64,000 nt of DNA from Methylobacterium indicum (GTDB lineage Bacteria; Pseudomonadota; Alphaproteobacteria; Rhizobiales; Beijerinckiaceae): contig NZ_JTHF01000111.1 in the NCBI RefSeq assembly GCF_001043895.1, forward strand, positions 26,553 to 90,552, read 5' to 3'. The stretch's first letter is position 1. Every line of letters starts with the position of its first letter. A program made the position numbers and the translations under genes. A model generated the notes under the pieces. The model was not told where the DNA came from. It saw only the letters and a program-made list of their open reading frames with translations, and searched no databases. Of the stretch, positions 63,670 through 64,000 are shown piece after piece.

Positions 63670-64000
63670 GTGCGTGACAGCCTCACGGCGCGCCTGCGCC
63701 CCGTTCCGCTCGTGCTCGCCGCGGCGCTCGCGGCCTCCCCCGCCCTCGCCGAGTACCGCACCAAGGACGTGCCGGCGGTGACCGGGCTCGACCCGGGGAC
63801 GATCGCCCCGAACACGATCGCCTTCACCGATCACCGCGACAACCCGGCGAGCCCGGAGAGCGGCCTCGTGCCGTTCACCGAATGGGGCAAGCGCAGCCCG
63901 GCCCAGAAGGCCCTGCTCTCCCCTCACCCGGCCTATGTCGAGCCGGATTACGTGCAGACCGTGAACGGGGTGGCCAAGCCCCGGCACGAGGCCTTGAAGG
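63670..64000 (+). CDS. exported protein, 5' part only, unrecognised
   Basis: The first 110 codons of a gene cut by the right window edge. It starts with GTG at 63670, 22 bases after the penicillin-binding protein stop. A signal peptide (VPLVLAAALAASPALAEY) is followed by TKDVPAVTGLDPGTIAPNTIAF and FTEWGKRSPAQKALLSPH. Read directly from the sequence; codon use matches the neighbours. I do not recognise the family. Its spacing suggests co-transcription with the penicillin-binding protein. Confidence 0.65.
   Translation, partial: MRDSLTARLRPVPLVLAAALAASPALAEYRTKDVPAVTGLDPGTIAPNTIAFTDHRDNPASPESGLVPFTEWGKRSPAQKALLSPHPAYVEPDYVQTVNGVAKPRHEALK

Overview
This window is a continuous piece of a high-GC (about 70% by eye) alphaproteobacterial chromosome, most likely from Methylobacterium or a close relative. 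The lineage call rests on small families largely confined to Alphaproteobacteria (TrcR/DUF1013, DUF4170, DUF3126), an aa3-oxidase operon in the rhizobial order, candidate general-stress (EcfG-type) promoters, a periplasmic PQQ alcohol dehydrogenase operon and a soluble NAD-dependent formate dehydrogenase. The genus is an inference; the class is well supported. No rRNA, tRNA, CRISPR array, prophage or intact insertion sequence was found.

Layout. 1-13 kb holds the start of rpsA (left edge), an iorAB-type molybdenum hydroxylase, an Old Yellow Enzyme, and housekeeping genes prs, trcR, xseA and purD, then a haloacetate dehalogenase-like hydrolase. 13-23 kb holds rarD and a catabolic locus: a GntR regulator and SDR transcribed away from a branched-chain-type ABC importer, whose permease and both ATPases are fused in one polypeptide, followed by a lambda-crystallin-type hydroxyacid dehydrogenase and a DUF849 beta-keto acid cleavage enzyme. 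Together these suggest uptake and C-C cleavage of an unidentified 3-hydroxy or 3-keto acid. 23-31 kb holds a stress-type SDR, a PepSY protein, an FMN-binding protein, a GNAT enzyme, a polar amino acid ABC importer, an SDR and a cupin.

31-35 kb is a four-gene periplasmic oxidation operon: a PCuAC-like protein that has lost half of its copper site, a calcium-type PQQ alcohol dehydrogenase, an unusual cysteine-rich cytochrome c and an unrecognised exported protein. 35-43 kb mixes sfsA, a CinA/MoaB-like protein, gpt, two tandem LapG-family cysteine peptidases, several membrane proteins, DUF3126 and cysE. 42.6-45.8 kb is a divergent two-component locus with a seven-copy 14-bp tandem repeat between its genes. 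46-53 kb is the formate dehydrogenase operon (LysR, fdsG, fdsB, fdsA, fdhD, fdsD). 53.7-60.6 kb is the cytochrome c oxidase operon (ctaC, ctaD, ctaB, coxF-like, ctaG, ctaE, DUF983, surf1). The window ends with a bifunctional penicillin-binding protein and a partial exported protein.

The genes fit an aerobic organism that oxidises alcohols in the periplasm and formate in the cytoplasm, and passes electrons to an aa3 oxidase. Intergenic DNA carries many strong inverted repeats, a two-copy palindromic repeat family, and several candidate operators that are listed separately.
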